The notes: generated by a model not told the origin, from the letters alone. Positions 27,370 through 36,276 are shown, counted from the first letter of the stretch. The stretch is 64,000 bases of DNA from G963665975 sp963665975 (GCA_963665975.1 OY762508.1:1116001-1180000); one strand, 5' to 3'. Numbers and translations: made by a program.

Positions 27370-28254
27370 TCAACCACCAACTCCATGCCACCGGCCAGAA
27401 ACGATTCGGGGGAGACCAGCGAGATCGGGCTGAACGGCTACCGAGCGAAGACCTGCGCTCCGCAGAAGATCGGCGACGGCATCTGCACGGTGGGCATGGA
27501 CTTCAAGCACGCAGCAACCGTTCGCGGCTAGCATTTTCGGCACATTTGACCCGATTGCCCGGTAGTGCTGCAGTGGATCTGCACCGGAGAACAGTGCTAC
27601 CTCCGGCTCGTGATCGCGGATTTCCGGCTCTAGCAAACTTGCTTCCTCCCACGCCAGGTACGGGGGGTTTGACACGATCAAATCCCAAGAGCCTGAAACC
27701 TGGCGCACAAAGTCTGGCGCCAGCATGTCCGCATGCAGGAACGTGATGGCCAAGTCGTGGATTTTCGCGTTCTGTTTGGCGACGCTCAGGGCTGCTGCGC
27801 TCACGTCCACGGCTGTGACCCCGGCTTTTGGCCGTGCGCGCTTGATTGCGAGTGCGATGCAGCCGCTTCCGCTCCCGATGTCCAAGACGCGGGCGTATGC
27901 GCCAGCCGGCAGGTGTCGCAAGGCGGTTTCTACTACTTGTTCGGTTTCCGGTCGTGGAATCAGCACATCCGGCGTCACGCGAAGGCGCATCCCGCAGAAA
28001 TCCACACTTCCCAATACATACTGAATTGGTTCCCGCGCCGCACATCGCTCAAGCAAGGGAGCAATAGTTCGCAGGTGCTTTCTTGATACTTCCCGATCGG
28101 GATATGCGATCAGATGCGCAGCGCTACATCCGAGCACGTCGCCAAGTAGCCAGACGGCCGCGCGACGCGGCGCTGGAACACCACCGCTGGCCAGCGTACG
28201 CGTCGCGTCACGGAGGAGAGATCCCCATGTGGGTAGTGCCTCGAGATCAATCAT
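27370..28254 (-). CDS. prmC: Peptide chain release factor N5-glutamine methyltransferase
   Basis: PrmC methylates the GGQ glutamine of release factors RF1 and RF2. The 294-residue product has the helical N-terminal domain, then PRPETEQVVE, the SAM-binding VLDIGSGSGCIALAI and the catalytic VSNPPYL. The start is the ATG at 28254, preceded by an AGCAG-type site. The first ~188 bases of this gene plus ~10 bases upstream are repeated in mutated form at 31414-31607 in the same orientation. This copy is intact and presumably the functional one. Confidence 0.95.
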   Translation of the reverse strand: MIDLEALPTWGSLLRDATRTLASGGVPAPRRAAVWLLGDVLGCSAAHLIAYPDREVSRKHLRTIAPLLERCAAREPIQYVLGSVDFCGMRLRVTPDVLIPRPETEQVVETALRHLPAGAYARVLDIGSGSGCIALAIKRARPKAGVTAVDVSAAALSVAKQNAKIHDLAITFLHADMLAPDFVRQVSGSWDLIVSNPPYLAWEEASLLEPEIRDHEPEVALFSGADPLQHYRAIGSNVPKMLAANGCCVLEVHAHRADAVADLLRSAGLRSVAVQPDLAGLPRIVSGRWHGVGG

Positions 28255-28604
28255 CTGCTTAGGTCAGGAATCAAGTTCCATACGCGCTGCAAACTTGTCG
28301 CCTTCCGCTAATTGTCAACATTGATTGGGCAAGGCTCATGCTGACAACACAGTAAAGCGATATACCCTAGGTTAACAACAAACGGCAAACCATTCTTAAA
28401 GACGATGTCCTACCAAATACTCCCTGATCGCGCTGCTTTCATGCCTGGTCCTGTGGGAGGACGACCCCGCTTCCCCAAAGCCTGCCGCTTCCGTTAAATC
28501 GGAGTATATGAAAGCGGCGCGCGGCACGAACCTACCCGGCTCCCCAGTGGGCAACTGCACGTACGCTTTCAAGTTATGACCCGCGTGCATCGGGAATCGC
28601 AACG
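28255..28604. other. Intergenic region between prmC and the broken NYN gene
   Basis: 350 bp. An open frame on the minus strand (28396-28611) has no recognisable similarity and overlaps the end of the NYN gene. I see no structured RNA or repeat here beyond the prmC leader that is shared with 31598-31607. Confidence 0.4.
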
Positions 28605-29228
28605 TTACCAACTCTCGGGTTTGTGAATCCGGGTGTCGGGGATCGGGTTAGGGAGCTGTGACACCTGGAGGGCTTTGGGTCGAATGCGCAGCAGGAAATC
28701 CGCATGCTTACGGAGTTGCTGCGATGTCCGCCGATCCCCCGGTGTCACCAGACCTATACGAACTTGACCGTGCAGCTTGACCAAGCGCAATGCTTCAGCG
28801 ATATCGCTGTCGTTGGTAACGACTACGGCGCAGTCGCAACTACCTTGCCAAGCGTCATTCAATAGATGCACGGCAAGATTGACATCTGAGCCCTTTTCCT
28901 CGGTCCTTATTACGCTAATTGTCCTCCGACCTCCAGATGGATATGCCAGCGGCAGCCGGACCTCGTGGCTGAGGAAGTGCCCGAAAGGCACCGAAACATT
29001 GCGCCTGTACTGCTGCAAAGCATCAAGGTATGTATTCTGTCTATGAGACTGGGACGGATCACGCGGGGTATTCGAGACTTTGGCCGTAAAGTATTTCACT
29101 GACTGGATAGCATGGTGCGGCTGCAATGTTTTCTCGAATAGCAACGGCAAATCAAGCCACTTGAAAGATGTACCCTTCAGGGCTCCGTACTATAGATTGA
29201 AGCCGTCTACATAGACTATAGTCCGCAT
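28605..29228 (-). pseudogene. NYN-domain (LabA-like) RNase gene interrupted by an in-frame TAG
   Basis: NYN domains are PIN-like metal-dependent RNases. The minus frame from an ATG at 29228 reads MRTIVYVDGFNL, then TAG (29190-29192), then YGALKGTSFKW and on without a stop to 28605 (207 codons). The second aspartate cluster is intact (EKGSDVNLA, VVVTNDSDIAEALRL). The stop sits where family members have a tyrosine (VDGFNLYYG), one base from TAC or TAT. Re-starting downstream (29150) would drop the first catalytic aspartate, so I read it as a young pseudogene. A sequencing error is the main alternative. It lies in the decayed segment next to prmC. Confidence 0.8.
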
Positions 29229-29252
29229 TGAATGCCCGAAAAATAAAAAGCA

Positions 29253-29272
29253 AGGGCCTCCGAAGAGGCCCT
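29253..29272 (-). terminator. Strong hairpin with T-rich tail upstream of the NYN gene
   Basis: AGGGCCTC-CGAA-GAGGCCCT is a perfect 8-bp stem with a tetraloop. On the minus strand it is followed by TTGCTTTTTATTTTT, a good rho-independent terminator. No intact minus-strand gene precedes it, so it may end a lost gene or a small RNA. A second inverted repeat lies just upstream (29276-29297, CCCTACG/CGTAGGG around a TTCG loop). Confidence 0.65.
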
Positions 29273-29894
29273 GCGCCCTACGACCGAAGACGTAGGGGGA
29301 GTTGCATAAGAGATACTAGAAAACTCTACGAGATTCAACCGACACCTGTTCCAAACCATATAGCCAGGACCAACAGGAGGGAAGACGTGGAGTCAAGACC
29401 AGTTGGGATGGGAAAAGATAGTTGCAGGTATCCAGTCACTAACCCTATCCGCCATGCACATCCACTCGTCATGGCGGGCAGGGCCAGCAGGCAAACTTGC
29501 CGATGGTGCTGACCGAGTTCTGTCGCAAACGGACCTGACCGACCGGTTCATGCTGTGATAGCTCACTTGCATTACGACGGTGGATGGGGGTGTTGGTGCG
29601 GAGCACGTTACACACGCTTCTCATGTGGAACATGGCCAAGAATGGGCATTCACTATTCTGTCTGGAGTCCATTCTGCTACGAAGTACAACCACTGTCCGT
29701 GGGACAGCGCACGCTCCATAGCCTCGGCAGGGCTACGACTCGCCTATAGGACGAGATACGATCCCGGAGCCCACCATTTGTTGCCATTATCCTGCTATTC
29801 CAGTACGGTGGAATCAGACAAGGTCTAACGGCAAGACGGAAGATCGGGCTCACGCCTCCGCTACATCTTGTCTGGGCACCACAATCCTCATTGA
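29273..29894. other. Gene-free, probably decayed sequence
   Basis: About 620 bp with only short open frames. A plus-strand frame at about 29580-29828 is stop-free, but I recognise no family. Between a broken gene, a transposase-like tail and a prmC remnant, this is most likely residue of a mobile element. Confidence 0.4.
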
Positions 29895-30086
29895 CAACGC
29901 CCACTCGGGAATGCGACAGCGGTCGCGGCGAGTCACACACAGGTGAGATGGATCGACGGTGGCCGCTGGGCGGCCGCCTCGTTCCTGGACACCGAGCAGC
30001 TCTACTGCAAGATCGTGGGCTACCGGAATCTCCGGATCCTCCAGGCGCACTTGGATGAATTCACCACCCCGGTTGCGAGACGGTAG
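29895..30086 (+). pseudogene. Fragment resembling the C-terminus of a transposase
   Basis: A 64-codon plus-strand frame without a start codon ends in a normal TAG. Its core VRWIDGGRWAAASFLDTEQ followed by KIVGYRNLRILQAHLDE recalls the end of Mutator/IS256-type or related transposases, where a 'RW.AA.fL.tEk.fR.i.GY..L..L.a.L' pattern is common. The upstream part of such a gene is not visible, so this would be a remnant. The match is from memory of family patterns, not a search. Confidence 0.4.
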
Positions 30087-30229
30087 GTTGCGTTGTACTA
30101 TGGATGAAATACCCGGATGCCACCTCAACCCCCAACAACGGTTGGGACCGAGTCACGTACGCTTCTCCAGCGCCACAACCCTGGACATTCGGGGAGCCAA
30201 TCGTGGTCACCCGACCGGAGATTTCGCTC

Positions 30230-31375
30230 ATGCCATACCAGACCGAGCCATCGCGGCGCTTCTTCGGTGCCATGGAGGCGGTTCTGATGCCTGCTGTGGC
30301 AGCACTCCTAGCCTTCGCTGGCGCCTGCGGTCAGGGTGACGCCACTGGCGAGATCATCTTCACGCCCGAGTTAATCGGCACCGCTGCCGTGCCACTGAGC
30401 GAAAATAACGAAGTCGCACTTCTTGCGAACGAGCGCACTGCGTGCACAATCGATTCCTACGAGAGTCAGATCCACTGCGTGGACGAGGAAGGTGCCATCG
30501 TGGGAATCTTCGGCCGAATGGGGGGAGGTCCAGGCGAGTTTGGCAGCCCTGCCTACCTGGCTCGCGGCGAGGAGGGAACAGTCGGCGTCCATGATCTGGA
30601 GATGGGCCGCTTCACGGTCTTCGAGCCATCGGGCACTTACGTATCGGACGTGAGGGTACCAGTAAGCCAGTTTACGCCCCTCCGGTCGTTCGGCACAGGC
30701 ATCTCGGGTGTGTCGGTGGACATTATGGCGATGCTCGGAGGCGATACCGCGGGTTCGCTAATGACCCGGTTCGACGTGAACATCGCCTCCGGGGAGGTCG
30801 TGCGGGAGGAAGCATCGCCGAGTGGGCCCTGGGATGTCGCGTGTGGGCAAGTCATCTATGGTATCCCGGATCGGGCAGAGGGGTGGGTCTTCGTGGCCTG
30901 CGAAGGTCATTTGATCTTTGCAGACACCACCAGCACCGCCATGGTGCTGCGTGCGCCGACCTACCTCGCGGAACTCCCGGACGAACGCGACGTGGCCCGA
31001 TTCGAGGAATATCTCATAGCCTTCAATAGAATGCGGGGTCTTCCTGCCCTCACGTCCGTCGACGAGGAGGTGGAGAGCTATCGGGGTTCACCAAAGAAGT
31101 ATTATCTGGGCACGCAACACCAGTTGTTGGACGCTGCCAACCGCTATTGGATTGCCACGCGGCGCGACCTGCACGAGTGGTCCTACCTGGACGTGTACCA
31201 GAATGCCGAATACGTGGGGTCGGTGAAGATCCGGGACCGCCTCAGGGGCTTCGACCTCCTGGGGTCGACCCTGGTGGTTCTGGTCGACAGGCAGGTCGGT
31301 GCAGACGACGCCGACGGGATTCCGGGCCGGGCGCTGGACTGGTACGAGATTGGTGACTTGGGATTGGGCCGGTGA
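30230..31375 (+). CDS. Putative 6-bladed beta-propeller lipoprotein
   Basis: The product (about 381 residues from the ATG at 30230) has an N-terminal signal with a lipobox (LLAFAGAC), so it is probably an outer-membrane or periplasmic lipoprotein. The rest is beta-rich with repeated propeller-like units: HCVDEEGAIVGIFGRMGGGP, then EFGSPAYLARG and GRFTVFEPSGTYVSDVRV. The 'G..G.GPGEF..P' pattern is typical of NHL-like 6-bladed propeller proteins in Bacteroidetes and Gemmatimonadota. Function is unknown, perhaps ligand binding. An upstream in-frame start (30104) would place the signal in the middle of the protein and was rejected. It sits inside the decayed segment and may be acquired. Confidence 0.65.
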   Translation: MPYQTEPSRRFFGAMEAVLMPAVAALLAFAGACGQGDATGEIIFTPELIGTAAVPLSENNEVALLANERTACTIDSYESQIHCVDEEGAIVGIFGRMGGGPGEFGSPAYLARGEEGTVGVHDLEMGRFTVFEPSGTYVSDVRVPVSQFTPLRSFGTGISGVSVDIMAMLGGDTAGSLMTRFDVNIASGEVVREEASPSGPWDVACGQVIYGIPDRAEGWVFVACEGHLIFADTTSTAMVLRAPTYLAELPDERDVARFEEYLIAFNRMRGLPALTSVDEEVESYRGSPKKYYLGTQHQLLDAANRYWIATRRDLHEWSYLDVYQNAEYVGSVKIRDRLRGFDLLGSTLVVLVDRQVGADDADGIPGRALDWYEIGDLGLGR

Positions 31376-31413
31376 GGGTCTGACTAATGACAAGTGCGGT
31401 TTACAAGATGGAC

Positions 31414-31597
31414 AGTAGAGAGGTGCTCCTTGGACACTTCCCGCTCGAGATACGCGACCAGATGTGCAGCACTATATCCGAGCGTGTCACGAAGTAGCCA
31501 GAAGCCCGCTCCGAACTGGAACGCTACCGGTGGCCAGGGTACGCGCTGCGTCGCGGAGAACAGACTTTCATGTGGGCAGTGCCTTGAGGTAGATCAT
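31414..31597 (-). pseudogene. Truncated, mutated duplicate of the prmC 5' end
   Basis: The minus-strand sequence aligns almost end to end with 28067-28254 of intact prmC, about three quarters identical by eye, and the match runs ~10 bases into the leader (AGCAGATGAT). The reading starts MIYLKALPT, then TGA where prmC has Trp. A net 4-base deletion shifts the frame, and the homology resumes with FWLLRDTLGYSAAHLVAYLE. It stops near prmC codon 63. It is therefore a non-functional fragment, either a displaced native 5' end or a duplicated piece. Confidence 0.85.
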
Positions 31598-31649
31598 CTG
31601 CTCAGGTAACGGTGCCTGATTACTTACTCATTGCTGAAATTATAGACCA

Positions 31650-34301
31650 CTATTCTACCCGCAACCCAGTCCGACCTGACGTGCGTCCTGTGGCATGTCG
31701 TTTCGCATTAATTGTATAGATCGTCAATCCGTGCAATTGAGGTTGATCTAATGGTACGAGAACACTGGCAAGGTATCCGACTGCAAAGCAGGTCAGAATC
31801 CCGATTCCTGCATATAAGAAGAAATGAACCGGGGTGAACGCACTTACCAGATAGAGCACGAGCACACTGGTAGCTGCACCGATGAGCGCCCCGGTACCAT
31901 GGGCGCGGCGCGTAAAGATACCCAAGGCGAAAAGCCCTGCCAAGCTGCCGCCGAAGAGTCCCAATAGTTCAAGAAAGAGATCAAAGAGGGACTTGATTTC
32001 GAATGTTGCCATAAGAAGCCCGATCGTGGTAGCCAAAATGCCAAGAGCAACAGTCAGCCACCGCGCCAGCCGCAGACGCCCTTGCTCCGTAGAGCCCGGT
32101 GTAAAACGCCTGTAGAAGTCCGTCACTATGGCCATGGCCACGCTGTTCATACTGCTGTCTACGCTCGACATGGCCGCGGCGAATATGCCCGCTATCAATA
32201 GCCCCGCAACTCCAACGGGCAACTGTTGCACGATGAACAAGGGAAAAATTGCGTCGGTTTGGAGTCCGGGTTCCAGGCTGGCCGCGTGCTCTCGGTAGAA
32301 GACAAAAAGAGCTGTCCCCAAACCGAAAAAGATCAATCCCGCTGGAATCGTCAGGAACGCGTTGGTCCAGATTGATCGGGCCGCTTGCTTCTCATCTTTC
32401 GTCGTCAGGTAGCGCTGCACGACGGTCTGGTCCGCTGTGTAGGGAATCAGGTTGCTGAGCAAATAACCGACGATGACTACCCACGCGGCCGTAGTTGTAT
32501 AGTCCCACGTCCAGGTGAAGGTGTGAAATTTGCCGTGGGCCGTTGCCGTTGCAATCATACCCGCTACTCCTCCATCGAGGCTGGAAACAATGATGACGAG
32601 GCTCAATAGTGCCCCACCCAGCAGCACCACTACCTGTAGGACATCCGACCAGATCACCCCCTCAATGCCGCCAAGCGCCGTATAAAACGTGCTCAGCACC
32701 CCCATCAGAAGAATGGCGAGATAAATATTGAAGCCCGTCACAGCCGACAGCGCAATGGCAGGCAGAAAGATCACCACGCCCAAGCGCCCCAACTGCAAGA
32801 AAATAAACGCCAGGCTGCCGAAGAGTCGCACTACCACGTTAAACCGCTTTTCCAAGTATTCATAGGCTGTCGTTACACGAAGCCGTCGGAAGAAGGGCAG
32901 GTAGAGATATATGATGACGGGGGCAATCATCACTATGGTGGCCTGGCCGAGGATGTACACCCAGTCGGTTGCATAGGCTTTGGCGGGGATCGCCATGAAG
33001 GTGATTGCGCTGAGCTGCGTCCCGAAAATGCTGATCCCGGCAGCCCACCATGGGATGCGCCCGCGGGCCAGGAAATAATCCACGTCGCTCTTCTCGCGAC
33101 GGGAAAAGTAGATCCCCATACCGATTAGTATCAGGAAATAGACTCCCAGGACGATGGAGTTTCCGATGCCGAATCGGCCCGTCGCCGAGATCGGAATTGC
33201 TCGATAGACGGCAGAAGATCGGGTGCCGGGCCGCGTCTCTCCACTGGGAATAACAACATCTTCGCCCCACCGGACCATAGGGACGGTGACGTGCCCCATA
33301 GGCATTGTCCCCATAGATACCCAGGTGTCGGTGATGGTGTGATAGGCGAGGATATCCCGCCGAAAGCCGGGATGCCGGTCCCCTAATTCCTGGACGCGAT
33401 CTACGGCAGAACCGTCGTCACCACCCAAGACCAGAAGGTGCGACGGGCCGTAGGCCACAGCAGGCGTAGGCGCTGCGGCTACGGAATGAGGCAGGTCGGC
33501 CAGCTGCTCCCATCCTTGCCCCGGCTGGTATCGGTAAGCATCGGTCAGGTAACGGCGCGAGAGGCCGCCCTGTCCATCCGGCTCCAGTTGGACGCCGCTG
33601 AGGAGGTAGAAGACATCGTCCAATGAAGCGGCGACCGAATTGTAGCGCGCCGGCCCCGGCCAACGCTCCAGTTCCTGCCAATGAGGGTCAGCGTCGGAAA
33701 GGTCAAGCGCCCAGAAATCATTCGTGGCGACCGAGTCGGTGGGAGCCCGAAGTCCGCCAGCTACATAGATCGTATTTCCTACCAGCGCGCCACTCGCAAA
33801 GGCGGCCGACATCGGGAGCGCCGGTAGATCACGCTGTTCGAGAACGTCCTCGTTCCAGCGAAGCGACACCACAGCAGTGTGGTGCTCGCGCGCATTTCCA
33901 CCGCCGACGCAAATGACCTCGTCACCCCATGTCACGGAAACCGCATAGCCAAGAGGCTTAGCCAGATTGAATCCGCGCCGCCAATCGTATGCACCTCCCG
34001 ATCCACGCTCTAGCACGTATATGCTGTCGGTCCAGATTTTATTGCCACCGTCCAGAAAGGGTTCGCGGAAGTGTGCTCCTCCGGCCACAATCAGGGCGTC
34101 ACCAGAAATCCCGGCACAAGCACCACCGACACCGATTGGCTCTGGCAGTTCAGGCAACCTACTCCACGCAAAGAGTTCTTTTGATGCAGATTGATCTTGT
34201 TGCGCGCACAGCTTGGCCGGACTGGACAGCAAGAAGCCAACAAGAAAAACGAGTGCTTTTCTCCCGAAGGCTGTTGGTGCGATACGTGCAATCCCCTGCA
34301 T
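31650..34301 (-). CDS. Sodium:solute symporter fused to an N-terminal kelch (NanM-like) propeller
   Basis: The 883-residue protein has a signal peptide, then a periplasmic kelch beta-propeller (about 45-385) with blades such as DALIVAGGAHF, VICVGGGNA and TIYVAGGLR, resembling sialate mutarotase NanM/YjhT. A linker leads to an SSS-family transporter (about 390-875, some 13-14 membrane segments) with AAGISIFGTQLSAITFMAIP and PLFIVQQLPVGVAGLLIAG. The fusion suggests that a sugar acid, plausibly N-acetylneuraminate, is epimerised outside and imported with Na+. No nan catabolic genes are in the window. The ATG at 34301 gives the signal peptide; a TTG at 34349 is less likely. Confidence 0.88.
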   Translation of the reverse strand: MQGIARIAPTAFGRKALVFLVGFLLSSPAKLCAQQDQSASKELFAWSRLPELPEPIGVGGACAGISGDALIVAGGAHFREPFLDGGNKIWTDSIYVLERGSGGAYDWRRGFNLAKPLGYAVSVTWGDEVICVGGGNAREHHTAVVSLRWNEDVLEQRDLPALPMSAAFASGALVGNTIYVAGGLRAPTDSVATNDFWALDLSDADPHWQELERWPGPARYNSVAASLDDVFYLLSGVQLEPDGQGGLSRRYLTDAYRYQPGQGWEQLADLPHSVAAAPTPAVAYGPSHLLVLGGDDGSAVDRVQELGDRHPGFRRDILAYHTITDTWVSMGTMPMGHVTVPMVRWGEDVVIPSGETRPGTRSSAVYRAIPISATGRFGIGNSIVLGVYFLILIGMGIYFSRREKSDVDYFLARGRIPWWAAGISIFGTQLSAITFMAIPAKAYATDWVYILGQATIVMIAPVIIYLYLPFFRRLRVTTAYEYLEKRFNVVVRLFGSLAFIFLQLGRLGVVIFLPAIALSAVTGFNIYLAILLMGVLSTFYTALGGIEGVIWSDVLQVVVLLGGALLSLVIIVSSLDGGVAGMIATATAHGKFHTFTWTWDYTTTAAWVVIVGYLLSNLIPYTADQTVVQRYLTTKDEKQAARSIWTNAFLTIPAGLIFFGLGTALFVFYREHAASLEPGLQTDAIFPLFIVQQLPVGVAGLLIAGIFAAAMSSVDSSMNSVAMAIVTDFYRRFTPGSTEQGRLRLARWLTVALGILATTIGLLMATFEIKSLFDLFLELLGLFGGSLAGLFALGIFTRRAHGTGALIGAATSVLVLYLVSAFTPVHFFLYAGIGILTCFAVGYLASVLVPLDQPQLHGLTIYTINAKRHATGRTSGRTGLRVE

Positions 34302-34598
34302 CAGGCCAACCTGTTTTCCTAAAGCTCTTCGTTTACCCGGCTGATCCAAACTGACAGACTCCCCAGGAAGCTCGCCGAGTTTGTCCAGCTCGAGGTCAAT
34401 CTAATGCGTGAACAGTGAATTCTGTATAAGAAGGGTGTCTTGATTGGATCCAATCACTGCCCAAGTAATCCTCGCACAATTTCGATCCATTATCCAAACT
34501 GTTGGGCGCAGGCCACAATGCGACACGTAGCCCGGCGCTCTGCGTGCTGTTTGGCAAGTCACAAACCGCCTATTCGTCCCCGTTGTGACATTGAGTCA

Positions 34599-35069
34599 CT
34601 ACAATAATAATTGCAACAAGGCAATTACAGCACTCACTATAACTGCTATGCCGAACACATTCCGCGTCAGTCGTTTGTTGACCTCTTCAAAACCCTGGGC
34701 CATTTCGACCTTAAGCCCGGCAATCTCGGTCTGAACCCTGGACTCAAGCCCGGCAATTTCGATCTCAACCTTGGACTCAAGCCCGGCAATCTGGATACGG
34801 AGCTGATCCCCAAGCTGCCGAAACTCTATCCGGACATCGTTGAGCTCAGCCTTGGTCGCAGCGGTCTCGGAAAGGCGCGTGAGATCACCCTGCATGACGG
34901 TGATGCTCGCTTCGATCCCGGCCTGATTAGCCTTGAGCTCCGCCACGTCCGCCTTTGTCGCAACCGTATCATCCATGGCATGCGCCAAAGACTCCACCAA
35001 CGCATCCACCTGTTTCAAATCGAAGCCGGCAGCGGTGAGCTTCCGACTTACGCTCAGGGTATCAATCAT
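34599..35069 (-). CDS. DUF1640/CCDC90-like coiled-coil membrane protein
   Basis: This 156-residue protein has an N-terminal segment (MIDTLSVSRKLTAAGFDLKQ), a long coiled coil (about 25-135) and a C-terminal membrane helix (FGIAVIVSAVIALLQLLL). The coiled coil includes a run of 11-residue repeats (IAGLESKVEIE, IAGLESRVQTE, IAGLKVEMAQG). Bacterial DUF1640 proteins have no settled function; mitochondrial relatives (MCUR1/CCDC90) scaffold membrane complexes. It is monocistronic. Confidence 0.8.
   Translation of the reverse strand: MIDTLSVSRKLTAAGFDLKQVDALVESLAHAMDDTVATKADVAELKANQAGIEASITVMQGDLTRLSETAATKAELNDVRIEFRQLGDQLRIQIAGLESKVEIEIAGLESRVQTEIAGLKVEMAQGFEEVNKRLTRNVFGIAVIVSAVIALLQLLL
34712..34793. 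repeat. 33-bp tandem repeat inside the DUF1640 gene
   Basis: Units beginning AAGCCCGGCAAT recur at 34712, 34745 and 34778, an exact 33-base period with the third unit partial. They encode the 11-residue coiled-coil repeats, so copy number could change by slippage without breaking the frame. Confidence 0.8.
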
Positions 35070-35487
35070 GGGTAAGGGCATCGTTAACAATCCCCGTGCC
35101 GATACGGCCCTGCTTTGAGCATAATACGCAATCAGGGGCGATTTTGCCTATCCCCAGCGAGTGCAAAAGTTACCAAGCGCGGCGCCCCCAAAGCCGCGTC
35201 TTGCTACGATTCTGCTACGATTGCCAACCTAACCACACCCCACCGGTGCCGCTTGAAGCCAAACCAACGGAGGGCGAATTTACAGCATACTTGGGACTCA
35301 ACTTACTCAATCTTGTCAACGCACTATGAAAGACATGCTGTGAGAGATATGCGGAGATCATGGTTCTATTCCACACTGGCGCCGCCATCGCAGAAGGCCT
35401 GAGAGACCCCTGTTGCACCAATATGTATAGTCCGTCGATCACATGTAGCGTCAAACCCGTCTTTGTCGTTTCCGTGAATGTTCGATA
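35070..35487. other. Intergenic region between the DUF1640 and GATase genes
   Basis: About 420 bp (480 bp if the later GATase start is used). It contains a short direct repeat (TGCTACGATTC twice near 35202-35222) and small open frames with no recognised similarity. No tRNA or clear terminator was seen. Confidence 0.4.
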
Positions 35488-35550
35488 TTGTGCTCCGTGG
35501 ACACGATATTGCCTGTCCTTCTAGCATCAAGCATACCCGAGTACTCGACA

Positions 35551-36276
35551 TTGGCCCCTATCCGGTACCTACTCCTGCAAGTACGCCTTGGGCACGATCC
35601 GATGCGGGAGCACGAAGTCGCCTGTTTCACCAAGGCCCTGGACTGCGACGCCCAACAAATCGACGTGGTGGACCTGATCAACGAACGTCCCACACCGTCA
35701 CAACTGGCCACAGTGGACGCGGTGCTACTGGGAGGCAGTGGCGATTTTTCCGTAGTCAAGGGGGGACCCTGGCTTGAAGAAGCCCTGAACGCCCTGCGCG
35801 AAATCCACCTGATCTCCAAACCGACGTTCGCATCCTGCTGGGGCTTCCAGGCCATGGCCCGCGCACTCGGCGGCACGGTCGTTTCCGACCCCGCGCGCGC
35901 AGAGCTTGGCACCCTCCCCGTACGCCTGACCGATCACGGGCAAGCCGACCCCATCCTGGGGGCAATGGGATCCCCGTTCCTGGCGCATATCGGGCACCAG
36001 GACACCGTCGATAGATTGCCCGAAGATGCCGTCCTGCTCGCCTCAACCGACCGCGTGAAGCATCACGCCTTCCGATTTGCCGGCAAACCCATCTATTGCA
36101 CCCAGTTTCATCCGGAACTGGAAGTGCAGCACATGATAGACCGCCTTAACACCTATCCAACATACGTAGAGAATATTTCCGGCATGTCGCACCAATCATT
36201 TCTGGACTCATTAAAGGACACACTTGGCGCCAATACCATACTCCGTCAATTCAGGCAGCACTATTTCGGAGCATAA
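35551..36276 (+). CDS. Class I glutamine amidotransferase-like protein
   Basis: A stand-alone GATase of about 241 residues. The nucleophile cysteine is in FASCWGFQAMARAL and the His-Glu pair is in CTQFHPELE, so the triad is complete. It resembles the GMP-synthase-like amidotransferases that split glutamine and pass ammonia to an unknown partner. The family usually begins MRYLLLQVR; here those residues follow IRYLLLQVR with no ATG. The TTG at 35551, three codons earlier, is my choice. TTG 35488 and GTG 35497 are alternatives, so the start is uncertain. Confidence 0.85.
   Translation: MAPIRYLLLQVRLGHDPMREHEVACFTKALDCDAQQIDVVDLINERPTPSQLATVDAVLLGGSGDFSVVKGGPWLEEALNALREIHLISKPTFASCWGFQAMARALGGTVVSDPARAELGTLPVRLTDHGQADPILGAMGSPFLAHIGHQDTVDRLPEDAVLLASTDRVKHHAFRFAGKPIYCTQFHPELEVQHMIDRLNTYPTYVENISGMSHQSFLDSLKDTLGANTILRQFRQHYFGA

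Noticed and set aside
28396..28611. 71-codon minus-strand open frame after the NYN gene
   Set aside because: It overlaps the NYN reading frame's end, has no similarity, and lies in decayed sequence.
29190..29192. TAG read as pyrrolysine or a programmed readthrough site in the NYN gene
   Set aside because: No pyl genes are seen and the position is a conserved tyrosine, so simple mutation or sequencing error is more likely.
29281..29345. Possible tRNA T-arm (GGTTGAATC on the minus strand)
   Set aside because: No acceptor stem, anticodon arm or CCA-proximal pairing could be built around it.
30104..30229. Longer N-terminus for the beta-propeller lipoprotein
   Set aside because: It would place the lipobox about 75 residues into the protein and overlaps the transposase-like tail region.
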